A stretch of DNA of 64,000 nt from an uncultured Planctomycetaceae bacterium (GCA_946408825.1 CAMJTU010000013.1:1-64000), one strand, 5' to 3'. Counted from the stretch's first letter, positions 17,307 through 29,871 are shown. Numbers and translations are program-made. Notes: a model not told the origin generated them from the letters alone.

Positions 17307-18140
17307 TTAACGTCGCCGCGAGGGAAGTTCGAGCCCCATGAGCTTCATGAGGAGCTGAAGATCCTGCCACGCGTCCTTCTTGGCCGCCGGGTTGCGCAGA
17401 AGATACGCCGGATGGTACGTGCACACGACCTGCGCGCCCTTGTACTCGTAAACGTTTCCGCGAAGACGACTCATCGACTCGTTGACGCCGAGAAGATTCG
17501 TCGCCGCGACGGCGCCAAGGCAGCAGACGAATTTCGGACGCACGACGTCGAGCGTCGCGTCGAGGAACGGTCGGCAGGCGCGCGCCTCCGATTCCGCCGG
17601 GTTGCGGTTCCCCGGCGGACGACATCGAACAACGTTGCATATAAAGACGTCGGAACGCGACAGTCCCATTCCTTTTTCGATCATATCCGTGAGGAGTTTG
17701 CCGCTGCGTCCGACGAAGGGCTCGCCTCGAAGATCCTCCTCCGCGCCGGGGCCTTCCCCGATAAAAACGAGTTCCGAATAAGGATTGCCGACGCCAAAGA
17801 CGGTTTGCGTACGGTTCGAGACGAGTTCCGGACACAGCTCGCATTTTGCGACTTCCGCCGCGATCGTCTGTAACTGCGCGACGCGATCGTCCCCCTGAGA
17901 CGCTCTGACCGCGCCGTCAGACGCCGAAGAAGATCGAGGCGGCTGGGGCGCCGACGCAGGCGTAGGCGCGGGCTCCGTCGCCGACGGCGACGTCTGAACG
18001 GATTGACGCCGCGCCGTCGTCGGGGGCTCCTCCGACTTTACGTCGTCCCCGCGCCAGACGTCCTGAACGCCCGCGCGCTGGAGATCCGCAAGGTATTCTG
18101 AAAGGTAGTAGCTGAGGGAGGTCTTCGATAACTGAGCCAT
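17307..18140 (-). CDS. Family 4 (iron-sulfur) uracil-DNA glycosylase
   Basis: 277 aa; removes uracil from DNA as the first step of base-excision repair. The catalytic domain starts near residue 88. Motifs: FIGEGPGAEEDLRGEPFVGRSG (residues ~127-147, shown in part), FICNVVRCRPPGNRNP and the uracil-pocket motif HPAYLLR (about 243-249). Cluster ligands: Cys100 and Cys103, then Cys189 and Cys206/207. The first ~85 residues are a Pro/Ser/Ala-rich linker with a short helical start, longer than in most relatives. Start chosen at MAQLSKT. Confidence 0.9.
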   Translation of the reverse strand: MAQLSKTSLSYYLSEYLADLQRAGVQDVWRGDDVKSEEPPTTARRQSVQTSPSATEPAPTPASAPQPPRSSSASDGAVRASQGDDRVAQLQTIAAEVAKCELCPELVSNRTQTVFGVGNPYSELVFIGEGPGAEEDLRGEPFVGRSGKLLTDMIEKGMGLSRSDVFICNVVRCRPPGNRNPAESEARACRPFLDATLDVVRPKFVCCLGAVAATNLLGVNESMSRLRGNVYEYKGAQVVCTYHPAYLLRNPAAKKDAWQDLQLLMKLMGLELPSRRR

Positions 18141-18181
18141 ACTGGAGTTCCTACGCGTCGTCGGCAGAACGCTTACAACAA

Positions 18182-18210
18182 AAAACGCGGCGCTTGCGGC
18201 GCCGCGTTTT
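18182..18210. terminator. Strong bidirectional-type hairpin terminator
   Basis: AAAACGCGGCGC - TTGCG - GCGCCGCGTTTT, a 12-bp perfect stem with A/T flanks, located between the csrA-fusion stop and the glycosylase start. It most likely ends the csrA transcript. Confidence 0.85.
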
Positions 18211-18274
18211 CCTTTCTGTCGGCGTCTAACGCTCGCTAGCGTCAAACGCCATTATACCTCTTTGAACGACAAGT

Positions 18275-19021
18275 TCAATTCATAGGAAGTTCTTGGTTGA
18301 CGACTCCGACGCTGACGTCCTCGAAACTCGGAGCGCGTAATTCATGCGCGTAACCCTCGTGATCGGCGGCGGCGACGCGGCGACTGCGCAGCGGCGCCGA
18401 CGTTCCGACGGCAGACGCCGAACGCGCGGCGGCCGTGTGCGCAAGAAGCCTGACGTCCGCGATCTGAGCATAGATCGCGCGGGCGAGCTTTTCCGACGTA
18501 AGAATCGGTTGATTATAGTAAACGACGTCTTTGCCCGCCGCCTGGATTTCCTGCGTAAAACGCACGGACGGCGTACAGAACTGCTCTTGGATTATGAAGA
18601 GCCGCACCCTGGGGTCGTCGAGATATCGGCGTAATTGTTCCTCAGAATACCCAACCTCAAGCCACTCGAGACCGAACTGAAGCGTGGATTCGAGACGGCG
18701 AACGGCGGAATTGCTCATCCAAGCTCCGAAGACTACGGCGACTGCTCCTTCGTAAAATTCGCGAACCGCATGAAGCTCGTTGGTGAACCCGTTCCTGTCG
18801 ATATCCGTGCGTCCGCTTCCCTTGGAGCGAGGCTCGGGAATCTCCACGGGGGAAGTCTTCTTGCGCTTGATTTCCTCGTAGATCTCCTGGCGGTGGACGG
18901 GAACGTTCGGCGGCGCTTCGACTCCGAGACGAATACGGTCGCCGCGAACGTCTACGATCGTCACGACAATGTCGTCTCCAATATAGATACTCTGATCCTT
19001 GTATCTTGACAAAACAAGCAT
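18275..19021 (-). CDS. csrA: CsrA fused to an extra C-terminal domain
   Basis: 248 aa, ATG with GGAG eight bases upstream. Residues 1-53 are a full CsrA: MLVLSRYKDQSIYIGDDIVV, GDRIRLGVEAP and VHRQEIYEEI with the RNA-contacting Arg44 in place. CsrA binds GGA motifs in mRNA leaders and controls translation. Normal CsrA is about 60-70 aa; here a Ser/Gly linker leads to a second domain (about 84-190) of alternating strands and helices (AVAVVFGAW, RVRLFIIQEQF, KDVVYYNQPILTSEKLARAI), Rossmann-like and loosely reminiscent of DUF2325, then a basic tail. The same frame carries both parts, with no frameshift. Confidence 0.85.
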   Translation of the reverse strand: MLVLSRYKDQSIYIGDDIVVTIVDVRGDRIRLGVEAPPNVPVHRQEIYEEIKRKKTSPVEIPEPRSKGSGRTDIDRNGFTNELHAVREFYEGAVAVVFGAWMSNSAVRRLESTLQFGLEWLEVGYSEEQLRRYLDDPRVRLFIIQEQFCTPSVRFTQEIQAAGKDVVYYNQPILTSEKLARAIYAQIADVRLLAHTAAARSASAVGTSAPLRSRRVAAADHEGYAHELRAPSFEDVSVGVVNQELPMN

Positions 19022-19810
19022 AGTAACTGCTCCTTCACTGTACTTTTGCATTGCGCGCCGCATTGCGCTTCGCTCCGCGACGTCAAGAAAAATCCTGACG
19101 AGTTCGGCGGGACGTCTCGCAAAACGACGTCTAAAACGCGTCCCCCTCTGTTCGATCGCCGCCGCTATCCGTATACGGCGAATCGAAGAATGCGCGTGTC
19201 GGAGGTCGAACCTCTCAACTGGACGTCTTGTATTACGCGAAAAAGGCGCCGTTCTAAACGTTGACTTCGCAAAAAATCCAAAATCGGACGTCATTACGAC
19301 CTGCGCTGACAGTTCGTAACGACTGTAAGGGTTATAAAAAATGAGCGACGTTCAAAACAGCGACGTTCGCGACCGGCGTTTTTCTCAAACTACCGGAACG
19401 TTCGTCCGAAAAGCGGAACCTTCGCGTTTCAATAAAAACGCGTACTTTCCGCCGACATGCCTTCAATCGGTTAGAAGAAACCTTCGTCGTGACGAAAAAG
19501 GGGCGCTTCCCGACAAAACAAAGAAGATCAAAGCGCTCTTTTGCACCCTATGACGCAAATGTCAAGAGTAGTGATTATTCCGGTCTTCGTGAAAAAAATG
19601 TTCGTTTGCAATACTCGGGTTTTCTATGTGTTTTTTTACAGGCGGGCGAGGGGGAAATCTCTTCTAAAACACGCGAAAACGTTGACAAACCGAGGGCGTT
19701 CCAATACATTAATCGTCGTTCCCCTAGCGGAAAGCACGTCGGTTTATAACGGTTGCGCAAACGCGAGGAATAACGTTTGTCACGATCGAGTTTGATAGGA
19801 GCATAACGGC
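19022..19810. other. Long intergenic region
   Basis: About 790 bp between the divergent csrA-fusion and glycosidase-like genes. I find no gene I can support; a 70-codon frame at 19341 lacks protein-like character. The only clear signal is the promoter at 19682-19710. Confidence 0.5.
19682..19710 (+). promoter_or_regulatory. Sigma70-type promoter
   Basis: TTGACA (19682-19687), a 17-base spacer, TACATT (19705-19710), about 100 bases ahead of the secreted glycosidase-like gene. Confidence 0.65.
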
Positions 19811-21874
19811 ATGAATATCTTTCCTAAATTACTAACCGCGCTGGTCGTAGCGACCCTGAGCGTCGTGTCGAGCGTCGGCTATGCTCAAGAGCAAGAGAGG
19901 AAATCGCGTTGGACGCTTCAGCCCGACGGCTCGATCAAATGGATCGTCGCCGATTCCTCCCTGCCGCATGACGACCACATCGAAGCGAGCGGCGAACAGG
20001 TTTCGACCGTTTTGCGATACGGGGTCGACGAGAAAGGCGCGTTCAAACTCAGTCGTTCGGTCGTTTGGCCGATGCTGCGGACGATTCCGAACAACACGCA
20101 CGCGAGCCTCACGCGCCGCTTCGACGTCGATCTTCCGTCGCGCGCGTCCGTCGACGGCAAACCGCTGACCGGCGAAAAAGTCGAATGGATTTCCCTCGAC
20201 GGCTTTTTGAGGGTTCGGAGTTCTTTTGACGTCGGCGACTGTCGCGTCGTCGAGGTCACGCGCGAGATTTTCCCCTCGACGACGAAGCCCTGCGTTATTG
20301 AGCGTCTGACCCTTACGAACGTTTCCGGCTCCGACGTTGAACTCAATATGCCCGAATACCGCAACGTGACGACGACCGATCCCGCCAAGGGCGTCAACGG
20401 CGCCTATACGCTCGTCGAGACCCTCTCAAACGCCGGAACAACGACGCTTAAACCGGGGAAGAGCGCGAACTTCGACTACGCCGTTCAAGGATATAGCGAA
20501 GGGAAGGGCGAATCCGAACTGACCCTTGATTTTGACGCGGAAGAGACGGCGCGCTACGAATTTGTCCGGACGATGCGGAATCAGCTCGTGTTGGAGACGC
20601 CGGAGCCGACGTTGAACGCCGCCTTCACGTTCGCCAAAATCCGCGCGTGCGAAAGTATCTTTCGGACGGCGGGCGGGCTGATGCACGGTCCCGGCGGCGA
20701 ATCCTACTATGCGGCGATTTGGGCGAACGACCAAGCCGAGTACGCGAACCCGTTCTTTCCTTTCATGGAGTATCCGAAAGGAAGCGAAAGCGCGCTGAAC
20801 TCGTATATGCATTTCGCGCGGTTCATGAACGACGAGTACAAACCGATCCCGTCGTCGATTATCGCGGAAGGAATCGATATTTGGAACGGCGCCGGGGACC
20901 GCGGCGACGCGGCGATGATCGCCTATGGCGCGGCGCGTTACGCGCTCGTTCGATCCAGTAGAGAGGAAGCGATGAAGCTTTGGCCTCTCGTCGAATGGTG
21001 CCTCGAATATTGCAAACGCAAACTCAACGACGAGGGCGTCGTTCAGTCCGATTGCGACGAGCTCGAACGGCGTTTTCCCGCCGGCGACGCGAACCTCTGC
21101 ACGTCGTGCCTCTATTACGACGCGCTTCTAAGCGCTCAGTATCTCGGAAAAGAAATCGGGATCGATCCTTCGCAACTCGACGAATACGGCGAGGAGGCGG
21201 CGACGCTGCGCAAGAATATCGACCGATACTTTGGCGCCAACGTTCGTGGTTTCGAAACATACCGGTATTTCAAAGGCTGCGAAAAGCTTCGCTCGTGGAT
21301 TTGCGTCCCCTTTATCGCGGGAATCGACGAGCGAAAAGACGCGACGATCGCCGCGCTTTTCTCCGACCGGCTATGGACGAAGGACGGACTCCTGACCGAA
21401 GAGGGGAGCAAAACCTTCTGGGATCGTTCGACGCTTTACGCGCTCCGCGGCGTCTTGGCGGTCGGCGCGACGGAGCTTGGAATCGAGAAACTGCGCGACT
21501 ATTCCGAGACCCGGCTCCTCGGCGAACACGTTCCTTATCCGATCGAGGCGTGGCCCGAAGGGAGCCAGCGCCACCTGTCGGCGGAGAGCGCGCTCTATTG
21601 CCGCGTCTTTACGGAAGGGCTTTTCGGAATTCGTCCGACCGGCTTCGCGTCCTTCACGGCGACCCCGCGCCTGCCGAAAGAGTGGGACTCGATGATACTT
21701 CGAAATATCGGCGGCTTCAATAGGACGTTCGACCTCCGCGTGTTTCGTTCCAAACCGAAATCGAATAAGCTTTTCGTCGTGGTTGAAATTCACGACGGTC
21801 CGATGATTACGTCGGTCGTTGACGAAAACGAGCCCGTCGAATTCGAGATTCCGTACGTTACGATGCGCTGGTAG
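19811..21874 (+). CDS. Secreted six-hairpin glycosidase-like protein
   Basis: 687 aa, ATG preceded by AGGAG. Signal peptide (LLTALVVATLSVVSSVGYA, cleaved before QEQE). Residues ~30-250 form a beta-sandwich-like domain and ~255-600 an (alpha/alpha)6 barrel-like domain with GGLMHGPGGESYYAAIWANDQAEY, DIWNGAGDRGDAAMIAYGAARYAL and RHLSAESALYCRVFTEGLFGI (parts shown), as in GH78/GH95-type enzymes. It ends with a small beta domain. A role in cleaving complex glycans outside the cytoplasm fits, but the CAZy family and substrate are not determined. Confidence 0.7.
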   Translation: MNIFPKLLTALVVATLSVVSSVGYAQEQERKSRWTLQPDGSIKWIVADSSLPHDDHIEASGEQVSTVLRYGVDEKGAFKLSRSVVWPMLRTIPNNTHASLTRRFDVDLPSRASVDGKPLTGEKVEWISLDGFLRVRSSFDVGDCRVVEVTREIFPSTTKPCVIERLTLTNVSGSDVELNMPEYRNVTTTDPAKGVNGAYTLVETLSNAGTTTLKPGKSANFDYAVQGYSEGKGESELTLDFDAEETARYEFVRTMRNQLVLETPEPTLNAAFTFAKIRACESIFRTAGGLMHGPGGESYYAAIWANDQAEYANPFFPFMEYPKGSESALNSYMHFARFMNDEYKPIPSSIIAEGIDIWNGAGDRGDAAMIAYGAARYALVRSSREEAMKLWPLVEWCLEYCKRKLNDEGVVQSDCDELERRFPAGDANLCTSCLYYDALLSAQYLGKEIGIDPSQLDEYGEEAATLRKNIDRYFGANVRGFETYRYFKGCEKLRSWICVPFIAGIDERKDATIAALFSDRLWTKDGLLTEEGSKTFWDRSTLYALRGVLAVGATELGIEKLRDYSETRLLGEHVPYPIEAWPEGSQRHLSAESALYCRVFTEGLFGIRPTGFASFTATPRLPKEWDSMILRNIGGFNRTFDLRVFRSKPKSNKLFVVVEIHDGPMITSVVDENEPVEFEIPYVTMRW

Positions 21875-21922
21875 AAAAAACGCCGCCGGAATCGCTTGCG
21901 AACGGTTCCGGCGGTTCTTTTC
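21875..21922. terminator. Shared terminator of two convergent genes
   Basis: CCGCCGGAA (21883-21891) pairs with TTCCGGCGG (21906-21914). An A-run on the left and a T-rich run on the right let it work for both the glycosidase-like gene (plus) and the U32 gene (minus). Confidence 0.85.
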
Positions 21923-21941
21923 TTTTGGCGCGGCCTCGTCG

Positions 21942-24395
21942 TTAGAAGACGCCGTCGCGCGTATAGCCGTAGGAGAAAGTCTTGACGAGTTCCGCGTTCG
22001 GCGACGCGCAGGCGCGGTCGATTACGCGGCGAACGTCCGCGATCGTTTCGTCCGTAAAGGTCAGCAGAACCTCGTCGATTCCCGATTCGAGAATCTGAGG
22101 GATAACGTCGAGCAGGTTGAGTTGAACGTCAAGATAAATAGAACTTCCCGTCGGCGGCGCGACGGAACCTTCCGCCGAACCGTCCGGCGCAAACGCGGCG
22201 GTTGCGTCGCCGATTAGCTCCGATTCATACGTCGAGTTGCGCTCGACGATCAAACGACGGTCGTCCGCGTTCGTGAGTCGTACGCGCGGCGTCTCGAAGA
22301 GCGTCTTCTGCGTGTACATGGCGAGGAGCCGTCCGTAGACCGGCAGCCCGAGGGACGCCGTTCGTCCTGTCGGATTCTCGCGAAGACGCGCGACGAGCGC
22401 CGCGACGGCGTGATCTGAGATTTCCGGCGAAAGATAAACGACGTCGGCGTTTGGCAGTCGCTCTGTTAGGAACCGCGTCGCCCGCGCGTTCGCGACGTTA
22501 AAGAACCAGCCGAGCGCGTATTTCTTCCCTTGACGTTCATATCGCAGCGCTTCGACGAGCGACCCCGCGAGCGGCGCGACCGCGTCCGATTCGTGAAATC
22601 TAAAGCGACTTTCGAACTGCGCCGGGCGCGATTCAAGGTAGATTTTTTGGACGCCGCGCGCGCGGCATGCGTCGTATTGGGCGCGATTGCGCACGGACGC
22701 GGCGAGTCGGGTAACGATCTCGTTGGGCGCGAGACTTCGGGGCGCGGCGAAAACGCTGGGCGCGGGGACGGGGCAAGGCGCGTTCGTCGGGGACGCCGCG
22801 TCGCGACGATAGGATTCGAGAATCGCGCGCTCTAGGTTTTCCGCCGCGCGTTGCCGGAGCTGGTTGAGGAGCGATTTCGGCACGAACGCGTTTTGATCGA
22901 ATTCAAGGCGCGTTTTGTCGAGGTAGAAGGGCGTTTCGCCGAAGCGGTCGAGCGCGTCGAGGAGCGCTTCGCGGTCGGCGCCCTTCTTTTGCGCGGGCGC
23001 GACGTCCTGATCGGAACGTTCCGTCGCGGAAGCGCGGGAGGTCGAAAGGGTCAGTTCTAGGGGACGGCCGACGCGGGCGACGAGCTTGGCGGCGACGGGC
23101 TCATGCCGTCGCGTCTGCTGGAGGGCGAGGTCGATTTCTTTGTTGAGTCGATGATTAAAGGTGCGATAGAGGACGGTCGCGTTTTCAGGGACGGGCTCGT
23201 GGAACTGAACGAGGTCGTTCGGTTCGGCGCGTTCGACGATTTTCGAGCGTCGCGAATTGGTCGGATCGAAGAGACGTATGCCGCTGACGTTGAGGCCGCC
23301 GAGTTTCCGGGCGGTTTCGTCGAGAAAGACGACGCCGTCGCCGTTCCGGAGCGGTTCGGAGAGCCGAACGACGTCGCCGCGGACGTCGTCGTGGCGAACC
23401 TTCCCGACCTCGACGCCGAAATTCGAAGAATAGAATTCGTTGATAATCGCCGGGTCGTGTTCGTAGAAATAACCGTGATCGTACCCGCGATTAAAGAGCG
23501 CCGCGACGTCGCCGCGGCGTTTTTCCTCGTCGCGAACGTCGTCGGGCGCTCCTTTGATCGCGAGCCGTTTTTTTCTCGTTTGCGGCGCGACGCCGGAGAG
23601 CGAATCGACGAGGTCGCGATAGTATCGAACCGTCTCGTAGACATACGACGGGGACTTCATGCGCCCTTCGATTTTGAGCGATTCAACCCCGATTTCCGCG
23701 AGCGCCTTAAGTTCGGCGCTTCCTTGCAACTGGTCGCGCAACGAAAGAAAATACCCGTATTCGCCCTTCGACGTCGGGCGTTCTCCGTCCAGCGTTTCCG
23801 CTCGATAATACTGGCGACAAGGCTGCGCGCACATTCCGCGATTGCCGCTGCGACCGCCGATAAAGCTCGAGAGATAGCATTTTCCGGAACACCCTAGACA
23901 CAGCGCGCCGGAGACGAAAACCTCAAGTTCGATTTTCGACTTTTGCCGGATCGAACGAATCTCGTCGAGCGAAAGCTCGCGCGCCAGAACGACGCGGGAG
24001 AAACCGTGCCGTTCATACCAATCGACTTCATAGCCGTTCGCGGGCGAAAGCTGCGTCGACGCGCACAGATTCAGATTCGGAAAGAATTCCTGAAACCACG
24101 AGACAACCCCGAAATCTTGGACGATGACCGCGTCCAACCCCGTCTCGTAAAGACGCTTCATCTCCGGATAAACGAGTTCTAGCTCCGCGTCGGAAAGAAT
24201 CGTGTTGAACGTGAGATGTACGGACGCGCCGACCCGGTGCGCCTGGTCGATCGCCGCGCAATATTCGTCGACCGAAAAGTTCTTCGCGAATCGCCGCGCG
24301 CCGAATCCCGAAAGTCCCATGTAAACTTCGTCGGCGCCCGCCTTAAGCGCGGCGTCGAGGCGCGAAGAATCCCCTGCGGGCGCCATGATCTTCAT
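21942..24395 (-). CDS. Peptidase U32 family protein (RlhA-like)
   Basis: 817 aa; the start at 24395 has AAGGAGGAG upstream and opens with the conserved MKIMAPAGDSSRLDAALKAG. The U32 signature is clear (EIGVESLKIEGRMKSPSYV), and the Cys cluster GALCLGCSGKCYLSS ... GNRGMCAQPCRQ fits the iron-sulfur site of this family. In E. coli, RlhA hydroxylates C2501 of 23S rRNA; other members were called collagenases. The C-terminal half (about 400-817) is longer than the core and ends in a second barrel-like stretch. It is the last gene of the dciA-gyrB-TPR run. Confidence 0.88.
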   Translation of the reverse strand: MKIMAPAGDSSRLDAALKAGADEVYMGLSGFGARRFAKNFSVDEYCAAIDQAHRVGASVHLTFNTILSDAELELVYPEMKRLYETGLDAVIVQDFGVVSWFQEFFPNLNLCASTQLSPANGYEVDWYERHGFSRVVLARELSLDEIRSIRQKSKIELEVFVSGALCLGCSGKCYLSSFIGGRSGNRGMCAQPCRQYYRAETLDGERPTSKGEYGYFLSLRDQLQGSAELKALAEIGVESLKIEGRMKSPSYVYETVRYYRDLVDSLSGVAPQTRKKRLAIKGAPDDVRDEEKRRGDVAALFNRGYDHGYFYEHDPAIINEFYSSNFGVEVGKVRHDDVRGDVVRLSEPLRNGDGVVFLDETARKLGGLNVSGIRLFDPTNSRRSKIVERAEPNDLVQFHEPVPENATVLYRTFNHRLNKEIDLALQQTRRHEPVAAKLVARVGRPLELTLSTSRASATERSDQDVAPAQKKGADREALLDALDRFGETPFYLDKTRLEFDQNAFVPKSLLNQLRQRAAENLERAILESYRRDAASPTNAPCPVPAPSVFAAPRSLAPNEIVTRLAASVRNRAQYDACRARGVQKIYLESRPAQFESRFRFHESDAVAPLAGSLVEALRYERQGKKYALGWFFNVANARATRFLTERLPNADVVYLSPEISDHAVAALVARLRENPTGRTASLGLPVYGRLLAMYTQKTLFETPRVRLTNADDRRLIVERNSTYESELIGDATAAFAPDGSAEGSVAPPTGSSIYLDVQLNLLDVIPQILESGIDEVLLTFTDETIADVRRVIDRACASPNAELVKTFSYGYTRDGVF

Positions 24396-24478
24396 ATGTC
24401 GCTCCTCCTTAGCGCGGATCGCGAACGATGGGCAGTGAAGGATATTTAGGAAAAGAACGGAACATTGGGACGCCTTAG

Positions 24479-25342
24479 CTACAGATCGTCGTCCCCCTCG
24501 AATCCGAGTTCGCGGGCGATCTGCATATCGCGCTTCATTGCGGAAGGGTTGCCAAGTTCTCGCCATGCCAACGCGCGATAGTAGTAGCCGTCGGGATTTT
24601 CCGGATCGAGTTTAATCGCTTCGTCGAAATCGGCGAGCGCGCGGCGCGCGCGACCGCGTTCGACGAGCGCTTCGCCGCGCGCGACATAGCAGTGCGCGAA
24701 AGTCGGATCGAGTTCGATTGCGCGAGAATAGTCGGCGATCGCGTCGTCGAATCGCCCCGCGTTTGCGTGAAGCGCGCCGCGATCGTAATACGCCGAGACG
24801 AACTCGGGCGCGAGCGCGAGACAGGCTTTGAAGTCTTCGAGCGCCGCCTCGACTTCGCCGATCATGTCGCGCGCGACGGCGCGACCGTAGAACGCGAGGT
24901 AAGCGCGACGGTCGAGCTCGAGCGCTCGGTCGTAATCGCGGATCGCGTCTTCATATTTTTCCAGCAGACGCGACGCGTGACCGCGCAGCTCATACGCCTG
25001 CGAACTCGACGCGTCCAGCTTAATCGCGCGATCCGCTTCTTCGAACGCGCGCTTATAACGTTCGTCGGCGAGAAACGCTCGAGCGAGGCCCGCGCGCGCG
25101 ACTGAGGAATTCGGGTCGAGCTTGACGGCGCGTAGATAGTTGTCGAGCGCGTCGTCGACGTCGCCCCCCAAAAGCGCGTCGGCGCCTGATTCGCAGAAGG
25201 TTTCCGCAAGCTCGCGTTTATTCTCGGCGCCGTCGAGCGAGAGGGACGAGGATTTGGACGCGTCGTTGGCGCGACGCTTCGCCGTCGATTTTTGACCGCG
25301 AGGAGAAGGACGATCGTTCTCGTGGGAGTTGGTCTTGGTCAT
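24479..25342 (-). CDS. Tetratricopeptide repeat protein
   Basis: 287 aa. A basic, Ser/Lys-rich N-terminus (~45 residues) precedes about six TPR units, each ending in patterns such as YDRALELD, YSRAIELDP and FDEAIKLDPENPDGYYYRA. No signal peptide or TM, so cytoplasmic; TPRs mediate protein binding and the partner is unknown. It lies 72 bp after gyrB and 83 bp before the U32 gene on the same strand. Confidence 0.85.
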   Translation of the reverse strand: MTKTNSHENDRPSPRGQKSTAKRRANDASKSSSLSLDGAENKRELAETFCESGADALLGGDVDDALDNYLRAVKLDPNSSVARAGLARAFLADERYKRAFEEADRAIKLDASSSQAYELRGHASRLLEKYEDAIRDYDRALELDRRAYLAFYGRAVARDMIGEVEAALEDFKACLALAPEFVSAYYDRGALHANAGRFDDAIADYSRAIELDPTFAHCYVARGEALVERGRARRALADFDEAIKLDPENPDGYYYRALAWRELGNPSAMKRDMQIARELGFEGDDDL

Positions 25343-25414
25343 GTGCCGATTTCGCTGCAGGCGACGCGTCGTTACGCGCGTTTTTTGACGCTTAAGGAAA
25401 GGTGTTGTGACGGA

Positions 25415-28084
<2,670 letters not shown>

Positions 28085-28570
28085 TCAACGAACGGCGAGC
28101 TTGATTTCGTTAATCGTTTCGTTGGGAAGGCGCGCGCGCAACTCGTCCAGCAACCTTGGCGTCTGAAACTGCAACTCGCTCGCTAAAAGGTGCGAGACGA
28201 CTTCAATTCGCAGAACCCCGCCGCGGAGGGAGGTGGGACGCGAACATTTCAGGAAGGTTTCAAGGCGATTCGACGCCGACTCCTCGACAAAGTCGAACTC
28301 TTCTTGACCGCCGTAGAGCGCTTCGAGCGCCTCGCGCCACGCCTCTTGATACTGATCCGCGATCAATCTGCGTCCGAGACCGTATTTCGCGACGACGGAG
28401 GGCAGAATCGTGTCAAACCGAGACGCGCGAAGTCTCGGACGCTCTTCGAGGAAGTTGTATCCTAACGGGTGCGGCGGGACGGCGAATGGATCCTTTGGGC
28501 TCGATTGTTTCTTCGCGCCGCGTTTTGACGCGGAGTCGTTTGAGCCGGTGGACGCGCGCGGTTTTTTCAT
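28085..28570 (-). CDS. DUF721 / DciA-family protein
   Basis: 161 aa from ATG 28570 (a GTG at 28615 is an alternative). The C-terminal ~95 residues match the DUF721 pattern: LGRRLIADQYQEAWREAL, GVLRIEVVSHLLASELQF and a terminal INEIKLAVR. DciA loads or assists the replicative helicase DnaB in bacteria without DnaC. The N-terminus is basic and disordered. It is 87 bp upstream of gyrB, a common pairing for this family. Confidence 0.7.
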   Translation of the reverse strand: MKKPRASTGSNDSASKRGAKKQSSPKDPFAVPPHPLGYNFLEERPRLRASRFDTILPSVVAKYGLGRRLIADQYQEAWREALEALYGGQEEFDFVEESASNRLETFLKCSRPTSLRGGVLRIEVVSHLLASELQFQTPRLLDELRARLPNETINEIKLAVR

Positions 28571-28713
28571 TATACTGATCGGCGTTCGAGGTTCGCGGAG
28601 AACGCTATTCTTCACGAAGCGTTTAACGGCGGCTTCGGAGGCGCGAGACGTTCGACGTCCGTCGTCGATTGGTCAAACTCGAAACGCGAGTCTAACCGCC
28701 GCGCGCCCGTATA

Positions 28714-28742
28714 ATTATACCACGAAAACGGCGTTCGGACAA
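28714..28742 (-). promoter_or_regulatory. Sigma70-type promoter for the dciA-gyrB operon
   Basis: On the minus strand: TTGTCC (28742-28737), a 17-base spacer, TATAAT (28719-28714), about 140 bases ahead of the DUF721 gene. Confidence 0.6.
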
Positions 28743-28866
28743 GCGACGTAAAGGGGTTCTGGAACGGAAATTTCCCGATAAAAGTCGCAATTTTGACCGA
28801 CGCGCGCGACGATATTTCAGCGCGGTTGAGAATAAGATCCGGCGCTATTCCACACGAGGTCCTAAA

Positions 28867-29850
28867 ATGACGGCGACGAGTCGGACGGAATCGCAAAAAT
28901 CAGCGTTTTCGTCCTGTTTTTTCCTTTCGGGCGCGACGGCAAGCGGCAAAACGGCGCTCGGAGCGCTCGCGGCGAAGACGATCGACGCCGAAGTCGTGTC
29001 GCTCGACTCCATGGCGATTTATCGCGGCATGGATATTGGAACCGCAAAGCCGACGGTCGAAGAACGCGGCGGCGTGTCCCATCATATGTTCGACGTCGCC
29101 GATCCAGCGCGGGAATATTCGCTCGTTGAATATCTTAAAGCGGCGGAAAAGGTCGTTTCGGAGATTGAAGGACGCGGCAAGCGCGCGCTTTTCGTCGGCG
29201 GGTCGCCCCTATATCTGAAGGCGATTCTCTTTGGAATTTTTGAATCGCCGCAGGCGGATCCTACGCTTCGCGACGCGTTGCGCCGCAGGGAAGAGAACGA
29301 GCCCGGAACGTTATGGCGCGAATTGAACTCGGTCGATCCAACGGCGGCGGCGAGACTTCATCCGAACGACGTAAAGCGACTCGTTCGGGCGCTCGAGGTC
29401 TTTAAACTCACGGGCGTTCCCATTTCAGAACAGCAAACGCAGTTTGACGCGGAGCCGCTGGTCGATCCGCGCCGCGTCTTTATCCTGACGTGGCCTCGAG
29501 AAGAACTGTATCGTCGGATCAACCTCCGCGTGCAGACGATGGTCGAGGACGGGTTCCTCGACGAAGTCCGACGACTGGCAGAATCGGGCGTGGAACTCGG
29601 CCCGACGGCCTCAAAAGCGGTCGGCTACCGCGAGATGGCGGCCGTTTTGCGCGGAGAACAGACGATTGACGAGGCGATCGAGCGCGTAAGTCAGGCGACG
29701 CGCAATTTTGCGAAACGGCAGGAGACGTGGTTCAGATCGCTTGTCAAAATTGGCGCGCAGAGAATTGACGCGGAACATAAAACCGTCGAGACGCTTGCCG
29801 AAGAACTTGTCGCCGCCTTCAAATCCCTTGATCGAAATATCGCGCTCTGA
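28867..29850 (+). CDS. miaA: tRNA dimethylallyltransferase
   Basis: 327 aa. Transfers the dimethylallyl group to N6 of A37 in tRNAs that read codons starting with U. P-loop SGATASGKTALG (Gly22-Thr29), SLDSMAIYRGMDIGTAKPT, then VGGSPLYLKAI and RLVRALEVFKLTGVPIS, and the tRNA-binding C-terminal part with TRNFAKRQETWFR. Usual length. Monocistronic; it shares a terminator with the convergent rplU. Confidence 0.96.
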   Translation: MTATSRTESQKSAFSSCFFLSGATASGKTALGALAAKTIDAEVVSLDSMAIYRGMDIGTAKPTVEERGGVSHHMFDVADPAREYSLVEYLKAAEKVVSEIEGRGKRALFVGGSPLYLKAILFGIFESPQADPTLRDALRRREENEPGTLWRELNSVDPTAAARLHPNDVKRLVRALEVFKLTGVPISEQQTQFDAEPLVDPRRVFILTWPREELYRRINLRVQTMVEDGFLDEVRRLAESGVELGPTASKAVGYREMAAVLRGEQTIDEAIERVSQATRNFAKRQETWFRSLVKIGAQRIDAEHKTVETLAEELVAAFKSLDRNIAL

Positions 29851-29871
29851 CGGCGGCTTCATGGCGTCAAT

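Noticed and set aside
19341..19553. A 70-codon plus-strand frame with AAGGG upstream.
   Set aside because: Composition is not protein-like, there is no recognisable domain, and it lies in a promoter region.
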